Assembly (NCBI GenBank): GCA_947627885.1
Contig: CANQXP010000003.1
Span: forward strand, 20,328 to 84,327
Length of the DNA: 64,000 bases
Reading direction: 5' to 3'
Source of the DNA: an uncultured Rikenella sp.
Lineage (GTDB): Bacteria > Bacteroidota > Bacteroidia > Bacteroidales > Rikenellaceae
The notes beneath the pieces are model-generated. The model was not told where the DNA came from and searched no databases. It worked only from the letters and a program-made list of their open reading frames with translations. The position numbers and the translations under genes are program-made. Shown here piece by piece: positions 62,792 to 64,000 of this stretch (the stretch's first letter is position 1; each line of letters opens with the position of its first letter).

Positions 62792-64000
62792 ATGAAAAAA
62801 AGCATATCCATAACTTTATTGACCCTCAGCCTGACTGTCCCGGTACAGGCTGAGGGTGTGGCCGATACTTTGCCGCAACGCAGGATATACGCTGCGGACG
62901 AAGTAGTCGTCACCGGCACGCGCAGCGAAACCGATGTCCGCCATTTGCCGATGACAGTTACGGTCGTGGGAAGGGAAAAGATCGAGCGAAGCAATGAACC
63001 GTCGCTGTTGCCGATCCTTTCGGAGCAGGTGCCGGGTCTTTTTACGACCAGCCGCGGGATGATGGGCTACGGTGTTTCGGGCGGTTCGGCAGGCCAGATG
63101 TCGCTGCGCGGGATCGGCGGCGCTCCGCAGGCGGGAATGCCTACGACCGGCCTGCTGGTATTGATTGACGGCCATCCGCAATATGCCGGCCTGATGGGGC
63201 ATCCCATCTCCGACGCTTACCAGTCGATGCTCGCCGAGCGCGTCGAAGTGGTGCGAGGCCCGGCGTCGGTGCTGTACGGTTCCAACGCCATGGGCGGCGT
63301 AATCAATATCGTAACCCGAAAGATGCGGGAGGACGGAGTGAAAACCCATGTGAACCTGGGGTACGGCTCTTTCAATACCTTGCAGACCGAAGCCACCAGC
63401 CGCATCCGCAAAGGGCGTTTCACCGGCATCGTCGGAGCTTCGTACAACCGCACCGACGGCCACCGGGCCGGGATGGGATTCGAGCAATACGGCGGTTATG
63501 CGAAATTGGGCTATGAAATCTCGCAGGCCTGGAACGTGTGGGCCGACGTGAACCTGACTCACTTCAACGCCTCGAATCCGGGAGAGACTTTCGATCCGCT
63601 AATTGATAACGACCAGCGCATCACGCGCGGCATGGCTTCGCTGGCTTTGGAGAACGACTACGGGCATACTTCCGGATCATTGAGCTTCTTCGCCAACTGG
63701 GGCAACCATTGGATCAACGACGGTTACCATCCCGGCGAAGAACCGCTGGACTACCGTTTTAGATCCCGCGATAAGATGCTGGGGCTTTCGTGGTTCCAGA
63801 GCGCGCAGCTGTTCCGGGGCAATCGGCTGACCGTCGGTGTGGATTATTTCCATTTCGGCGGCGATTCGTGGAACAAATACCTCGACGGTAAAAGCGATCC
63901 GATCGTGGATAAGACGCAGGACGAAGTGGCCGGTTACGTCGATTTCCGTCAGGATATCAGCAGCTGGCTGACGAAAATCGACGTAACCGGCCACTTCGTC
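62792..64000 (+). CDS. TonB-dependent outer membrane receptor (partial at the window end)
   Basis: Not on the ORF track because it has no stop inside the window. The frame reads from MKKSISITLLTLSLTVP without a break to the last base. The signal peptide is followed by a plug domain (ADEVVVTGTRSETDVRHLP, LPILSEQVPGLFTTSRG, MSLRGIGGAPQAGMPTTG), then barrel strands (RVEVVRGPASVLYGSNAMGG, INIVTRKMREDG). There is no SusC-type carboxypeptidase domain, so it fits siderophore/metal or vitamin receptors better than glycan ones. The C-terminal barrel is outside the window. Confidence 0.9.
   Translation, partial: MKKSISITLLTLSLTVPVQAEGVADTLPQRRIYAADEVVVTGTRSETDVRHLPMTVTVVGREKIERSNEPSLLPILSEQVPGLFTTSRGMMGYGVSGGSAGQMSLRGIGGAPQAGMPTTGLLVLIDGHPQYAGLMGHPISDAYQSMLAERVEVVRGPASVLYGSNAMGGVINIVTRKMREDGVKTHVNLGYGSFNTLQTEATSRIRKGRFTGIVGASYNRTDGHRAGMGFEQYGGYAKLGYEISQAWNVWADVNLTHFNASNPGETFDPLIDNDQRITRGMASLALENDYGHTSGSLSFFANWGNHWINDGYHPGEEPLDYRFRSRDKMLGLSWFQSAQLFRGNRLTVGVDYFHFGGDSWNKYLDGKSDPIVDKTQDEVAGYVDFRQDISSWLTKIDVTGHFV

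Overview
The window reads as a chromosomal piece of a GC-rich Bacteroidales gut bacterium, most likely Alistipes or another Rikenellaceae member. The reasons are: -7 boxes of the TAnnTTTG type before many genes (TATCTTTG, TACCTTTG, TACTTTTG), mostly without Shine-Dalgarno sites; a GH84 hexosaminidase, a C10 peptidase, a TonB receptor, DUF4491 and a DUF3822-rsmD pair; and a hexanoid of anaerobe enzymes (NADP-type GDH, GadB, GuaB). The species cannot be fixed from the sequence alone.

Layout. 1-25.8 kb is GC-rich and mostly housekeeping or metabolic: catalase, two secreted glycosidases (GH84 and GH2), a PoxB-like pyruvate oxidase, glutamate dehydrogenase, a cidA/lrgA-lrgB pair, then an AraC-type regulator set among stress/redox enzymes (flavodoxin-type oxidoreductase, acyltransferase, secreted alpha/beta hydrolase, aldo/keto reductase, secreted cupin-CMD-CMD protein). 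The same operator-like repeat lies before the hydrolase and before the cupin-CMD gene at the same distance from the -7 box, so these form a small putative regulon. 26-34.5 kb is a secreted-protein region: a C10 cysteine protease lipoprotein, small lipoproteins behind it (one a decayed copy), an unknown secreted protein with a decayed paralogue, a papain-fold-like lipoprotein and an O-antigen-ligase-like membrane protein.

34.6-50.0 kb is clearly AT-richer and is an accessory island made of defence genes and mobile-element debris: an ApeA-type HEPN gene with an in-frame stop, a decayed neighbour, a 5'-truncated hsdS followed by a broken AAA ATPase and a broken HNH nuclease gene, an intact nuclease-methylase fusion (hsdM-like) with an amber-interrupted hsdS and an intact unknown gene, plus a tyrosine integrase pseudogene, a second integrase fragment and a tRNA-Met-like fragment. 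Most defence genes here carry one or a few lesions, while the nuclease-methylase and its 359-aa companion are open.

50-64 kb returns to core genes: tRNA-Gly, OsmC, NlpE-like lipoprotein, gadB, guaB, an acyl-CoA thioesterase, a TlpA-like thiol-disulfide protein, surE, rplS, a RecD-like helicase, DUF3822-rsmD, tRNA-Asp, and the start of a TonB-dependent receptor that runs off the end. No rRNA, CRISPR array, intact IS element or replication origin was seen.
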